DNA of 64,000 nucleotides from Eleginops maclovinus (Eukaryota > Chordata > Actinopteri > Perciformes > Eleginopidae): assembly GCF_036324505.1 (NCBI RefSeq), contig NC_086350.1:20393032-20457031 (forward strand), read 5' to 3'. Position 1 is the first letter of the stretch, and each line of letters begins with the position of its first letter. The position numbers and the translations under genes are program-made. Shown in pieces: positions 41,346-54,462 of the stretch. Under the pieces are notes generated by a model. The model was not told the DNA's origin. It saw only the letters and a list, made by a program, of their open reading frames with translations, and made no database searches.

Positions 41346-42894
41346 ATTCCCAGTGAATATCTAGCTCTTTAGCTGATAATATGCTCCAATATGTTCACCA
41401 GCAAGTCACTTAGAGTCAGAGTTTACCAGCAGCCCAGTTTTAAGGACACACTGATTTATTCATATCTACAGGGCCTTTACGAATTCTCTAGTTTTGACAT
41501 AAAGGTATCCTCTAGCTTTGAATACATTTAGTTTTCATGTTGCCTGACCCTGACAAACTCTGCCATCAAAGTGCAGAGCCTGGTTTTGCTTTCAAAAAGA
41601 CCTGAAGATCGTCTTCAAGGCTACATCTTTGGCCCACAGCTGTGTCTGTCCATTACTGGAAAAGCATCTGTTTTGAGGTTCTTGGCTTTCCTACTCCTTT
41701 TCCTATGAATCATCCTTTGATAGGATGCCTGTATGAATAAAGACATGTCATTAACAAGAGAGAAAAAGGGGCCAGTGGAAATGACCTTTTGATTCAGGTT
41801 TAAAACATGCATATGATATTAAGCATGTAGTTAGTTAGGGCATTTGAATGACAGGAGTGTGGAGCAGGCATTACATCTCATGTATAGTACATGAGTTGCA
41901 CTACTGATGTTACATCTGACAAAGTAATCTGGCAACTGAAAACTAGCCAGTGGATTCTCTAGTCCTTACCAGTGAAACATTTCCCTGTATTGTGTCATTA
42001 ACAACAGATAAAATAGGATGGCCTTGGGAATGCAATATTCCCTGGATTGTACCAATGTGTGGAGGAAACATTGTAGCCTCAGAAAAAACCTGCATTTAGC
42101 CAGTTATACTGTAGGTGCATCTTCTTGCTATTTGCTTGGCACTCACTGAAAAGGGGTTCTCATGATCTATGCTGTTTTCCTCCAGAGTGTGTGCAGCCTG
42201 CATCCCTCTGTAGCTGTAATTCATCCCATGCCAGTACACTTCCCTCCAGCAGAACATGTTCTTACAGCTGCTGTATTTGATATTTACGGAGTGATAGTTG
42301 AGATCCGTGTGTTGACAATCTCTGTTTAAGAACTCTAATTCAAAACCCATGTTCATATGACATTAAGAATAATAAAGCAAAACTATGACTGAATTACTCA
42401 CATTAGTCATAAGTTTACAGTAGTACCAAAACGCAAATATCTGCAGCTCAACCATTCATTACAAGCTCCAGGAGCATAATATATGATATGACTTTTTGCT
42501 TAAGGTGGCCAATATGTGGATAAAATAATCTTCCTTCCTACTGAGAATAAGGTAAACTTGCCAGAAAAAAAGGATTTTCCACAGAGTGAAAAGTTTTCTC
42601 TACAGCTGAAACTCTTCTACTGCAGGGTCAGTGACATGAGGACGAGCAGGAATCGGCCATCTGTCAGCCTGACAGAAAACTAATACTGCAGAACACTGTG
42701 ACGAAAAAAAGCCAGGTGGTTACAAGGACTCACAAGTCAAGCTGAATATAAGCACAAAGAGATACATAAAGGGATTATGAGACACTGGGGTCCGGGGCAC
42801 AGACACTTTCAATAAATGGCCCAGCACCAACTACATAAAGCCAAACAGAAGGTCCACAAATGACAGAGACGACACAGCCTCATTGTTTGTAATC
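41346..42894. other. Unannotated DNA
   Basis: AT-rich; the end (42780-42890) has repeat-like text (GGGGTCCGGGGCACAGACAC) that leads into the tandem array. No gene. Confidence 0.45.
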
Positions 42895-43160
42895 ATCTTG
42901 TGTCTCTCTGTGGCTACATCTTTGTAAATGTGTCTGTTTGCAGTTGTGTTGCGACCCTCTGTAGTCATGTTTTTACTTCTCGTAATAGTTTTTTTGTCTC
43001 TTTGTAGTCATTTCTGTGTTGCTGTAGTCTTCTCTTCCATGGCGTTTTGGATCACTGTGGTTGTGTTGTGTCTCTTTGTAGTTGTTTTTCTATCTGTTTA
43101 GGTTATAGTATCTGCTCACACCTTTGTAGTTTTTGCAGTTAATACTTTTCTGTCTTGGAA
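42895..43160. repeat. Degenerate tandem array of TGTCTCTTTGTAGT words
   Basis: Variants of TTGTGTCTCTTTGTAGTCGTTT recur at irregular spacing (for example near 42898, 42990 and 43066). This is an old minisatellite common in fish DNA. It is non-coding. Confidence 0.75.
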
Positions 43161-46100
43161 CCCATTGTATCCAATTGTTAAATAGGAAAGTTAATTGGAT
43201 GTGTTAGGCCCTTAGAAGCAGCCTTTTGTACCAGGGCCAACAGTTTGTATGCTATAAGTTGTTTTTCCACTTTATTTTTCACATTAGCTTTAAAAACAAT
43301 GTCTTTTACCTAACATGTTTTGAAGAGGAGGAGTGTGGAGAGGGTCAATAATGTAAAAAGTGTTCAAAATGTTTCATTACTTTCGTCTGTTGCAGACAGA
43401 CGTAAAACTCTCTCAATGTGACCTTGACAAAGGCTTAGATGGGGCTGGCTTGTGCTGCACTGATTTTGAACTTTTATCCCAAAGTCTGTTAAAAAAATCT
43501 TTTCTCTGTACTTTTTGCAATTTATTTCTAACCATTGCCTAGGAATCAAGGAATTATCTCTTTTTGTTCTCCTGTTTTTGTGTTTCTTTTCTTATTTATC
43601 TCCCATATTCCTTGAGGGAAGAAAGCAAAGTGCTTGCAATGAAAGCGTCTCAGACAGAACCCTGCAAAACATGACAATAACTCTGTATAATACGATAAGT
43701 AGCTTAGCCAACCACTTTGCTGACACAACCTCTACACTGGTCTCCAAAATCCTCTGCTTAAACTGCAGGGCTTCTTGTGTCAAACACAATTCAGGCATTA
43801 ACAGGCAGAGGTTTCTTATTAAAGCCCCTGGGTGATGTAATATTGGGTTTGAAACACTGTTGCAATTAGTGTGTGCAAAGTGTGTTTACCAATTGGTAGT
43901 CGGTGTTTGTCTTGTAATTCACCACACTGCATAATTTAATGCACTAAGACTGCCTGCAGTATTGGCTCAAGTGGTCTTTGACTTTACCTACAATTCAGTG
44001 CGTCAGACTGACAAAAATAGTCTGTGTTAGTGTGGGTGTCTTGCTACAGGCTGAAGTTAGAACATGAAATATGAACCATGAAGTGTAGTTAGGTTTATTG
44101 AATGTGATGCTGCTACACAGTGGTTCATTTATCACTCTTTAGCACAATGCTACATGCTCACACATATTGAGTTGCTCTTGGGTGAAAGTCAAGCAAGGAC
44201 ATACATTTTCTGGCAGACTCCTCTGTGTTTTTTTGGAAATGCCTGCTGCAAATTGTAGCTAATGTTCTCATTGAAAAGGAGGAAGACCCTTTCCTCTACA
44301 AGGTCATACTGATAGGGGAGAAGAATTGGAAATGTGATCAACATGTGTACTGACTCGGAAATCTTCTGTAGTCACATTTAATTCCTTAGTTTGATTAGAT
44401 TCCATAATTGCACATATTAGATTAGTTAAACAAAGGAAGAACAATTGATGGATGAAATGAGGATTGGATGGAGCAGATAAAAAGCAGAAGGAATCAATAT
44501 TTCTATTTCAATGATGGATCAAATGATTATGTGACAAACAAACCTTATGTTTTACCTCATCTACGGAGAATTTTTAAGCAAATGGTTTTGTTTTTATAAC
44601 CACCAATGTTATGCTTGGCTCAGTTTCACCTTGGCATTATTTCCTGTAAACAGCTGTTTTCAGCAGAAAGTGGTTATAAACCTACCATGTACCACTTGAA
44701 CTTTCCCAACAGAGGAAGTACGCAACTTGCTGGTGAACATAGTGGATAAACTTTCAGCTGAACAACCAATTATTTCCCTCAGGTGGGAAGCAACACAGCT
44801 AAAATCAAAATGAATATTGGAAAAACAGCCTATTTAGTATCCACTGAATAATAATGAGGTGACTGTTTAACATTTACTACAGTAGCTTTATAAGCTGAAT
44901 ACTATATCAGTATTGTGTTTACAGTTTTTTGGCAGATTGCAAGTGGCTAAAAAATAAATATGTCATCAATTAATGCAGGGGAGGCAACAGGGGAAGGAAC
45001 CAAACACAAACAAGCAAGGCAGACTGGGACAGTTAAATAATGTACTACCAAAGTAAAGGTGTAAATCCAGTCAAACAAAAAGGTACAAGGTCAGGGTTGC
45101 TGTGGCTCGAAAGAAAAGACAACAATATAGCAATGTTGACAACCTGGGAGTCAATGAGTTAACAGTTTTTGTTTATATACCGCCGGGCTGTTGAGGGAAA
45201 GTGGAAACAGAGGAAGCGTTTGAAGGAATCAAACAGGAAAATCCGAGACCATCTAGTGGACAGGTGGAAAATGGCAGTGAACAGGTGTGTGGATGAGGAA
45301 TGTTGCTGGAAGTAGGGGCAGCAATGCAGAATGTGCCATAGAGTAAAGGCTCAATTTCAAACTGACCCCTACACACTTCCAATCTGCTTGCGCATTCACT
45401 TGGACATTCCGCCACATTAATGGCCTTTCCTAACCAACAAGTGGGGAGTGGGAGTAAGTTATCGAGCCCTCAAAAATCGAGTCTACAACAGTCCTGACTT
45501 CAACTGCTGCACTACCTGACCAGGTGCAATGGTGTTTTTGTGTGTCAAGGAACACTCTACAAAGGGTTCAGTGCAAACATTCACTCTTCTAAACTGCGCA
45601 AAAAGAGAGACATCTAAAACTGTCATACCGATGTTAACTAGGTTACATTGTATTTTTTTTATATCCGTGTCTAGTCTAAAAAACAGTACATTACTCTGAG
45701 TTTTATTATGTATATTCTTCATTAATTTGTGTCAAAAATGTGCCGCTATTTAGACATTTTACGATATTTCCTGTTTCTGCTGGAGAGAGTGGTGTTGATC
45801 CTAAAGCTTGCCACTGTATTAACACCGTCCAGCCTAAAGAAGGGATCCTTTAGTCTACTCCGGGAGTATGCAGTTTGGAATTTGGTTATCAATGGTGAAT
45901 TTTTTCTGCTGCAAAACTAGAATTCTAAAACATTTTTAAAATACAGAGATGCATAATACTGACAACCTGAAAATTTGACTTACTTCAGCAAAATGATATG
46001 CACCCAATTTGCTATCATCAGGGATTGAGCTCACAGGCATTACTCAAGGCTGCTGTGTAGGTTCCATGTTCAGGATCAAATGGTCCTGGTGCTTTCTCTG

Positions 46101-47579
46101 TCATCACTTATTTAATGCATTAGTACAATCAATATAAACACACAGATAAGGCTTTGTCTTTGGCACATGTTCTGTCAGAGCACAGCACTCACATACAATA
46201 GTGAGCTGATTTTAAATTGCATAAAGAATCAGCAGCAGGAAGTACAGCCTTGATTACCAAATAACGTTAAATAAATAATGAGTCATAACTTTATACTTGC
46301 ATTTTGACAGTTACAGAAATAATTCAAAGAGAGAGATGAAATCAAAGGTTGAAATTTTTGAATTTAACAGCAACATGATTTCACTGAACTAATTGTCAAA
46401 CCTTAACCCTCATTTGCCACACATAGCAGTAAAACATTTTTTTTAAAATATTCTCACGATATACCTGTAACATGGGCATTGTTCTGTTTCGCTCAAGGGC
46501 AAATTCACAAAGAATGGATGGATGGCAGCCACTTTCATTTCATTTGCAAGCAGTATGAACTGCTACCTGCCCCTTCTCAAGATCTGAATCACAAACAATA
46601 TTGCATTTATCACACAGCACAAACAAAACCCTAAAGATTTGCGGCTGACAAATGTTTGTCTCTTTTTTGCTGGTAGTTTTGTTGCAAAGGAGAAAAAAGC
46701 CAAGGCCTCGGTTGTGTATTTTCAGTGACTCTGAGACAGAGGTCCATCACAAACTCACGGCATTTATTTAAGAGGGGAACGAAAAATAGAAGCCCAGGAT
46801 TTTGGAAAGAGGGAATGGGGAAGAAATAATAAAGTTGTGTGGTTTATATAGTATAACCCTATATTTTTATATTCAGTTTATTCCCATGTATCTTTAAACA
46901 TGACATGTAGGGAAGCTTTATTCATTTAATTTCCATGACATAACTGTCTTTGCATTCTGTCACTGCATCCCATAATAAATGAGTTTTAGCAGACACCCGT
47001 TATAAACGCGTTTCTAACTCTGTGAAGATGCTAATAACTTTCTTGTACCTGCGTTTGGCAATCATTGCTAAACTTTATAAGGGGCCAATTCTTTGCCAAA
47101 TGTATGCCTATTACCTAATTTCATGATGTGCAAATAGCACAGGAGCACCTAGATGCTATTTGCTAGGAACTGCAGTTAGAGTTACATTTCTAAATTTCAC
47201 ACTCAGAGATGCTTTGAGAATGACATGGTTTAATTTTTGGTTCTATGTGCGATTTAGAGTCTGCAAATGTGCACTTCAGTCTGTTCAACACACCTCTCAG
47301 AGTATGGCAGTAATTTTCCAATTTTTTGCCAATCATCATCAAAAAGAAAGTAATGAAGAAGACAAGATTTGTCAATTCTCAATTGTTTTCACATTTTGTC
47401 GAACTGAAGTTTGCAATTTAATTATCTTTAAAAAGAAAATGTATATTAAATATTAAACTACAGACATTCAATCAACCCTATCATCCAATTAAGCTTATCA
47501 TGTCCAGAAGTAATAATAGTATTTTGAGTCTTCTTGGTAGTGGAAATGGTATTTTAAGTTTAATCCGTACATGTGAACA
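43161..47579. other. Unannotated DNA
   Basis: AT-rich with no recognised gene. The stretch 44980-45330 has AACAGG/CAAGGCAGACTGGG words suggesting an old repeat. Frames up to 106 codons (43515-43835) are featureless. Confidence 0.45.
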
Positions 47580-48110
47580 AACATGGCCTCGAGATCACTC
47601 TGGCCTTAGATAGCCTGCTTATTATCCAATTCCAAGAAACGAATGTGTTGGGGCAAGAGGAAAGGACAGAGCATTTTAATTGACTTTGCCTCTGCAGTTA
47701 ATAAGGTAAGAGAGCAAAGGATAGACAGCAACAGCTATTAGTGATACTGCCGGCCACAATCAGACTTAATACAGATTTCCTCTTGGCTCAATAAAGAACT
47801 CGAGTATGTGAGTTATCTCTGTTTCAGGGGAGGTCATGAGTGAAACCATGGGGAGCAACAAATGACTTTTCAAAAACCGAGAAGGTGAGAATTTCTCTCA
47901 AAGTTTTTCTGCCACAGTTGATAATCTATAAATGCAAGGACTGAAATGTGTCATTTCCCATGGTAGAGATAAGAGAGGAAATTCATCCCTGGGTGGCGGT
48001 AATCTCAGAGCGAATTTCCTCTAATTGTAATGCAAATTGACTTTATTTGTACAATTATACTCTAAATCCTCAGTACATGGCGCTAATTCTGTAGGATGAT
48101 CCAAATACTT
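47580..48110. promoter_or_regulatory. Possible conserved non-coding element
   Basis: Balanced, non-repetitive text with CATTTTAATTGACTTTGCC, GCTATTAGTGATACTGCC, CCTCTAATTGTAATGCAAAT (an octamer-like ATGCAAAT) and TTATCTCTGTTTCAGGGG. It resembles a developmental enhancer. Not verified by alignment. Confidence 0.35.
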
Positions 48111-49180
48111 ACAAGCAGAAAGCATTACCTTGAATTGTACCTATGATTATAATTAATGTCAGAAATATACACACAGTGGACATGACAATATACACACAAA
48201 ATGCACAATTTTGCAGTGTGCGGTCAGGGCTAGGCTGCATTTAAAATAAACAAAATGGAAAGTAATCTAAATAGTTCAGTATGTACATACATCACACAAA
48301 AACATTAAATAAAATAATTACAGCATCGGCAGAGAAAAGAACAAATGCGACAAAATGTCAAACATTGACAGAAAGTCGTGACACATTTTCTTTCAGGTGG
48401 AACAAAAATCCAGTTTGCTTGTTGTTTCTTTTGACATCTCTGTAACCTCAGTTCTCATCAAAGCCTTTAGTCTATAAATTAGCCTCTAATGTGTTCCTGT
48501 GACCACTGAACACATAGAAAGGGTGAATCTATCCTGGGACTGAATGTGCTGAGTCCGTTTACCCCTCATAGCCATCAGGGGGGGAAAATCACAGGCATCC
48601 GACCGCAAAGGGACACAATGAGCCCAACAGTGAAAACAAATTGGTACTCTGGTGAGCTCTGATGCCTCCTTTTTGCTACCCTGTGTGGTGGGAACGACAC
48701 AATAAAATACTTCACTTGCTGCGATGGTAGTTGGTCTAGCAGTGTATTGGGACTGTAAACAAAAAAGCAATTGCTATGCACGTCCAAAAGCTCAGCATGG
48801 TGTCTCCACACACATTTATGTCTGATATTACGTGGTTTAAAACATGCTCAAGTCACGCTGATATTTGTCACACTAATAGAAATCCTCATGTTCACACACA
48901 AAAGCAAAGCATCTTGGTTATATTCCCTGTTGATTTCAGGGTATGTTCTCTACTTGTATTCATTAAACCCCAGGGGACAGTGAATAGCATTTTACACTGA
49001 ATGGTGCGTTAAAGCACACAGACATACTGTATGTGCTGCCTTTATCCCAAACAACCATCATGTTTTCAATTTTTTTGTAAGCGTGTAGAAGAGCCTTTAT
49101 TTGTGCCTCTAAAAGAGAGCTATTATTTTTCAGGGCCCAGTGCAATATGACCTTTAGTTCAATCAACATGTGATTTTGAT
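48111..49180. other. Unannotated DNA
   Basis: No recognised repeat. Overlapping frames of 60-95 codons at 48486-49000 are chance. Confidence 0.5.
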
Positions 49181-49340
49181 GGCGTTTTCACACCAGCCCT
49201 GTTAAACAGAACGCTGAAGTATTACCCCCCTTATTGCGGTTTGTTTGGGTTAACACAATTTTTTAACTCTTTGTGCAGACCAATCAGCCCCACTCTCGTT
49301 TGGCTTTAAAAGGTGGTTTCAGAACGTTTCTAGTGATCTC
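49181..49340 (+). mobile_element. Harbinger-like MITE, copy 2 (partial)
   Basis: The opening GGCGTTTTCACACCAGCCCTG parallels GGTGCTTTTACACCTGACCTG of copy 1 at 16994, and both continue into GTTTGGTT/GGTTTGTTTGGGTTA text. The far terminus with GTGTGAAAGCA is absent, so the copy is truncated. Confidence 0.45.
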
Positions 49341-49539
49341 TTAACGTTTAATTTCTCGTGTTAACAGTGTTGAACAACAAACACAGGACGCTACCATTTA
49401 CGTAATTGTGCTTGTTAAAAATCTTTTTATTTTCCTGTTCTGGTGACTGTTAGAAATAATCAATATATTGGAGCGGAACATTAAAAGATAATTCACTGTT
49501 TCTGGACGTATCATATTTGTCCAATTCCGGAAGTATTAC

Positions 49540-50196
49540 CGGATGTTGTTTTTAGCCTCAGATAGAATAAAGCTAATATTGTATTGTATATATGAGTAGA
49601 GGGAGAGGGACGCGTGGAGTTACATACTAAACACTCCGCCTCTACCTCTCACTCATTGATGCTGCAATGATACTATTGCCTGTTTAATAACTGATAAACC
49701 TCAGAAGGATTGCATAATAGAATATCGTAGTTAAGAGCTCCAGGACTTCGCTAACAAGATGGCGACGGTGACGTCATAAGAGGACCCGCCCCCGACGATG
49801 TCAGCCTATAGAAGAGTCCGGAGAACCCCATGTGACAAGCGGCCAACAGGATCCTGCCCCCCACTACCAAACAATGAGAGCACGAAAGCGGAGAGCGTCT
49901 TATTTTGAAGTTGTTTATTGTATGGTCGGAAAGGGGTGGTTCTATAAAACATGTTTGTATTGTAGAATCGGGCTCTCTTTTGTTCCGGACCGCCAGACAG
50001 TAACTACTGATGAGCTCCGCTCAGTCAGTGGCCTGTGGACGCGTGTCCCGGACTATTGAGCCACAGCTGTGAAACTTTTGTAAAACCTACTGCTGCATCC
50101 TTTTATTAAATACTCCTTTTGAGACTTATATGAGGGGCTTCACTTCGTTTCTTTTGAATCGACTCCTGGGCCTCGAATAAAAGAACATTTCTTACA
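49540..50196 (+). mobile_element. LTR-like promoter block (probable solo LTR; boundaries uncertain)
   Basis: In order: a YY1-like AAGATGGCG (49756-49764), a perfect CRE TGACGTCA (49769-49776), a GC-box-like CCCGCCCCCG (about 49786-49795), and a TATA-like TCTATAAAAC (49941-49950). After about 150 bases there is a polyadenylation-like ATTAAA (near 50104), and CGAATAAAAG then TTTCTTACA near 50196. Promoter, short R and polyA signal within about 450 bases fit a retroviral or retrotransposon LTR whose end is ...ACA. I cannot find paired TG...CA ends with target duplications, and no primer-binding site follows. A cellular CpG-poor promoter remains possible. Confidence 0.4.
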
Positions 50197-51505
50197 TGAC
50201 TTGTGAACTAGTAGCCTGACTGCATGTTCCCACTGGATTTACTTTGATTCAGACCACAAATGAGACAATAACTAGCTAGCTAGCGCACACACAGCTATGA
50301 CACTTACCAGATGAATAGCTGTTGACAGGAAAACTTGTGGACTCTTATCATAAAGGGAGTTTTATTCAGACCAAGTGCCAGTGCTGGTCACAACCCCATT
50401 TTGCTCTCTTTCTTGAAAGCATGGTGGAATAAGCAAGCTAACTAGCTAGCTAGCTAACTAGCCCGGCCGCTACATAAGCAAAATCTAAAAACGTTCTTTC
50501 ATCCTCACACTCATGGCTTGAAATGGGTCCCAAAAGACCTGCCATAAAAAAAGAATGTAATTTTGCCAATGATTTAAAAATCCTAACCATCCAAGGTAAT
50601 AAATCCTCTGAGCCACCACAAGAGCCTACAAGACAAAGTTGCCAAATTGAATATAGGCTATGGTACATGAGAAGCACACTAAATCTGAAAACCTACTCTT
50701 TGTTGCTCAAATGTATTCATTTTTTATCACAGCGTGGTAAGTGCACACAGAAACATCAGAACAATATTTTTTCCGACATGAAGCGAACAAAAGGCGTGGC
50801 GCTTGTTGATTAATTTGTTTTTTATCTACAGGGATTCTGTTTTATAATTCAGCCAGTAATGTATGAGGGGTTATCACTTCATAGCAGATGAATGTTGTTG
50901 CCGTCATTTGCTGACATCCATAACCTCCATCTATCTTTTATTGCCTTATTTGAATAAAAAGGCATCCTGTTTAACACATTTCTGTGCATAAGACAACATG
51001 GAAAAAAGACAGAATGTTGTGTTTGCAACCTTGAAACTTAGCAATGACTAACAGAGCAGAGTGGGAAATTGTACAACAGAGACTAAATATGGTTTTTTTT
51101 GTCCTCATGTTGACTTGGCAAAATGGATATTTGATTTGCACAGGCTATTAAGTTTAGCTATACACTACATTAGCCTTGCACTTTTGCATGTAATGATGGA
51201 GAGTGTTTCTTAGTAGTCTTTGAAGCTCTTTCGCAGACTCTTTTAGTTTGACCTGCTAATGGGGATAGGGACACACACTGAGGTAATGAAGTACGCAGTT
51301 TATCGAACAAAATAAAACACTCCTGACCTCCAAAAACAAACCAAAGATTTAAATATGGAACTAAGTGAAAAAAGCGCTAATTTTCAATTATTCTTGCCCA
51401 GAGTAGGATTGATGCCATTCTGATGTGTCCATGCTTTCTTTGGAGTTCAAGCAGGAAGTGGTTATCCTCTTCAGGCCACCCAGCAAAGACAAAAACTGAA
51501 CATCA
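50197..51505. other. Unannotated DNA with two TAGC clusters
   Basis: ACTAGCTAGCTAGC occurs at 50271-50284 and a longer CTAACTAGCTAGCTAGCTAACTAG at 50438-50461, two palindromic micro-arrays about 155 bases apart. Otherwise the region is AT-rich with no gene. Confidence 0.5.
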
Positions 51506-51773
51506 GCAATTAACAGTGTTGGGTGTAACGCTTTACAAAAGTAACGGTGTTACAGTAATGTATTACCTTTTGCTGTAACGCAGTAATATAATGCATTACT
51601 TCTGAACTGTGGGTAATACAATACCCGTTACAATTCTCAGTAAAGTTACAACACATTTTAACCCGAAATGATGTGTTGTTTTGTTTTTAAGAAATCATAA
51701 ACATCGCGAGACATTCCGACACCAGAGAAATAATTGTGCCGGTAGAATAGTAACTCAGTAAGCCTGTTTACTA

Positions 51774-52085
51774 TTGGTTAAGAGGGCTGCAGAAACAGAT
51801 TCGCAATGGAGAGCTGCAGGCTCACAATGCAGAGCTGCAGGCTCACAATGCAGAGCTGCAGGCTCGGAGAAAAGAAAAGAAAAAGACACGAGTGCGCGCA
51901 GGCCAAAGCAACAGAAGGTAGCTTTCTCTGGGTCTGCTACGCTGGTTGAACCCCGAGAAGTTCAGAGACTCGTGGCAGAGTGTTTGAAGATTCGAAGTTT
52001 TGAGCATCCTCCATCAGCTGTGGAATCGCCGGCTTTTAGAAAGCTTGTCAGCCAAATCCCCGTTAACACACCAATGACAAGGTGA
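51774..52085 (+). pseudogene. hAT transposase remnant
   Basis: The 103-codon frame starts with a Lys/Arg-bearing segment, then three AAGSQCR-type 7-residue units. It continues through a basic RKEKDTSARRPK stretch to LVEPREVQRLVAEC and PPSAVESPAFRKLVSQIP. The last parts match the region just after the BED-type zinc finger in fish hAT transposases (ESPAFRKLV motif). The BED finger itself, the catalytic DDE region and the C-terminal dimerisation domain are missing. The start codon is uncertain. It cannot be catalytically active. Confidence 0.7.
51800..51866 (+). repeat. 21-bp tandem repeat in hAT remnant
   Basis: Units of AGAGCTGCAGGCTCACAATGC repeat about three times (the last diverges to CTCGG). 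The period keeps the frame, adding seven residues per unit. It is a slippage product inside the transposase N-terminal region. Confidence 0.9.
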
Positions 52086-52501
52086 TCTAACGTTGCCATA
52101 GAGACTTGTTCATATACAGCAGGTTACAGGGCCGTGCAGAGGCTCCACTAACATGTAATAACACACAGAGACGTCATGTTACCGGTATCATATATTATTC
52201 AGTCCACTTAAACGGAGCATGAGTTTAATTTCTAGCTCTTTTCCTTATTTTCAGCATGTACTGCCAGATAGATACATAGCTCTAATTCATGAGCTGCAAT
52301 AAACTACATTTTAGCATTTAAAGCCTTATACTTTAGCGGTTATTTTGGTGAAAGTAACTCAAAGTAATGCAAAAGTGGTGAAACGCATTACAGTTCAGAG
52401 ACAGTAATAATGTAATGTACCTTACTACTTTAAAAAGACAGTAATAAGTAAAATGTACTCTATTACATTTTGGAAGTAACTTGCCCATCACTGGCAATTA
52501 A

Positions 52502-54216
52502 TAGTTCAACTTTAAATTTGAATCCAGCACAATTCTCTTGTTGATTAATACAACTTGCATTGTTTTATAAAGTTATTATTTGTTGTATTTTGTAATCAGG
52601 GTTGAAATATTATAACATTCAAGTGTATATCCATAAATCTACTTTGCTCTTTCCGTTTATAGCTTCGTTTAGATGGAGTATGGCTGGAGAGTTATCCCTG
52701 CTTACGGTCTTTAAGTTGATCCAAATAATCATCCACCACTTTCTACAAAAAAAAAAAAGGTTTAAACATGTCAAAACTTCTGTAGCATTTATTTCTCAAT
52801 GAAGTGTATACTTTCTTATTCATTATCATTTTATTTCCTTAACTTTCTTTGTTTATTTCACAAAAGATGTGAAATGATTCTTATTAATAAGTCAACACAA
52901 ATCTATCTCAGGAGGATCCACAGCCATTGATTGTTACCAAGTTACCAAGCTGTGTTTAAGTTGATAAATAACCTTGGTGTGTATATCAAGGTGTGATAAG
53001 AGGAAATAGCAGAGAGGGACCATGTGTCTACATTAAGCTCCGTGGAAGGAAAGACCTTGGGAAGAAAAAAGAAATCTGCTTCTTATTGCGGACTGTTAAT
53101 CAAAACACATTACAGATACAAGCTGGAGGAAGATACCCACATCTCAGCGCAGAGCAAGGTCGATGTTGGCTCTTCCTCTCTTTTCGCCTCTTTCATCCAG
53201 AAGATGGAGTACAGCTTGATATGAATATCCATGCCTTTCAGATGGCATCCCTGCTGTGTGTCAAGGTTGGTAGGGGTTATGCTTGGCACCTAGTTACAAG
53301 ACTGATTACACTTAGAGTTATTCGTTTGTACGATTTATTATTCAACCCTACTATATTGAACAAGTAGGGGGGGATGAAAAAAATGGTATTAGCTTGCAAA
53401 AATCAGCATGCTAAGCAGGCCTACAACACCTACATGCTGAACTTTAGCCATAAAAAACCCAAAGTAGCTTGCAGCTGAGGCAAGGGTTTTACCAAAGTGT
53501 ATTTGAAACAAATTCAAAGAGAACCATGAACATCGGCACTAAAGTGTAAGACAATTGTAAACAATAAGGTACAGAGAAATGGAACTAACTATGAACCAGT
53601 TTAGACTGCTGGTATACTATTTTATTTGTAAGTGTGTGGTTTAGAACCAAGTCTGTCAATGTTTCCTTTATTGGTAACTGCAAGTTTGTGCCTGTGCATT
53701 GTGTCTCAATGCAGGGGTATGTGCCTGTCAGTACGAAATATTTTACATAATACTCTGTTAATATTAGTGTTGAAGATCCCCATGGGTTAAATCTTTGACC
53801 AGATAAAAAGACAGATCACTGTTTAAGAGGTATGTATTTGCTTCATTAGCTTGTCAAATTCCAAAATGGCTTCAAATTATTTAAATATATATATGTCTTG
53901 TTGATGTGTTAAATATCATTCATATGTGATGTTAGTGTTTAATGGAAAAGACAGCCTTTCAACATATATTAACCATGTCTTGTCAAAATTGTGTGTGAAT
54001 TGCCCCGGAAGTTGTCCAGACATAGACAATAAAAACTGAAATGTCCTATTAATGGTGTTGGTAATCATTCAGAGTCATTAGTCTACTGTCAGGATATTGG
54101 GAAAGTGGCTGCAGATCAGATGACAGACAGACATTGCCATTCCTAGAGTAAAACCATAACATGGCTAAAAAGAATAAACGCCATTAAGAGAAAACTGTTG
54201 CAGGGCTGTGAATAGT
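52502..54216. other. Unannotated AT-rich DNA
   Basis: No recognised gene or repeat; the 124-codon frame at 52993-53367 has no domain. Confidence 0.5.
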
Positions 54217-54462
54217 AAAAGGACTGTACTTATATAGTGCTTTATCCAGGCTGTAAGACCTCTCAAAGCATGTAACCCTCAATATTACTACAAGTAAGCT
54301 AACATTCACACGCTTACACACCGTGGCCCGTGCCATCTCTAGAAACTTGGTGTTAAGTATTTTGCCCAAGAATTCATCGACATGTGGACTCCAGGGGCTG
54401 GGATTGAACTCCCATCCTTCATATTGAAGGTCAACCTCACTTCCTCACAGCCACAGTTACCT
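54217..54462 (-). mobile_element. tRNA-derived SINE with V-SINE-like core (minus strand)
   Basis: Read on the minus strand, it has a tRNA-like head GTGGCTGTGAGG with box B-like GGGAGTTCAATCCC (54413-54400). The core TTCTTGGGCAAAATACTTAA follows, and the LINE-type tail ends GCACTATATAAGTACAGTCC near 54217. All parts are in the right order for this class of fish SINE. It is diverged but close to full length. Confidence 0.8.

Larger units (their letters stand above)
51514..52493 (+). mobile_element. hAT-type DNA transposon with intact ends
   Basis: The element starts CAGTGTTGGGTGTAACGC and ends GTAACTTGCCCATCACTG; the reverse complement of the end, CAGTGATGGGCAAGTTAC, is a near-match to the start. 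It is flanked by an exact 8-bp target-site duplication GCAATTAA (51506-51513 and 52494-52501), the length diagnostic of hAT transposition. At 980 bases it is too short for a full transposase of about 600-700 residues. Only a 5' coding remnant is inside, so this is an internally deleted, non-autonomous copy. Confidence 0.92.

Noticed and set aside
52993..53367. 124-codon plus-strand frame
   Set aside because: No domain or conserved pattern; bordered by ordinary AT-rich DNA.
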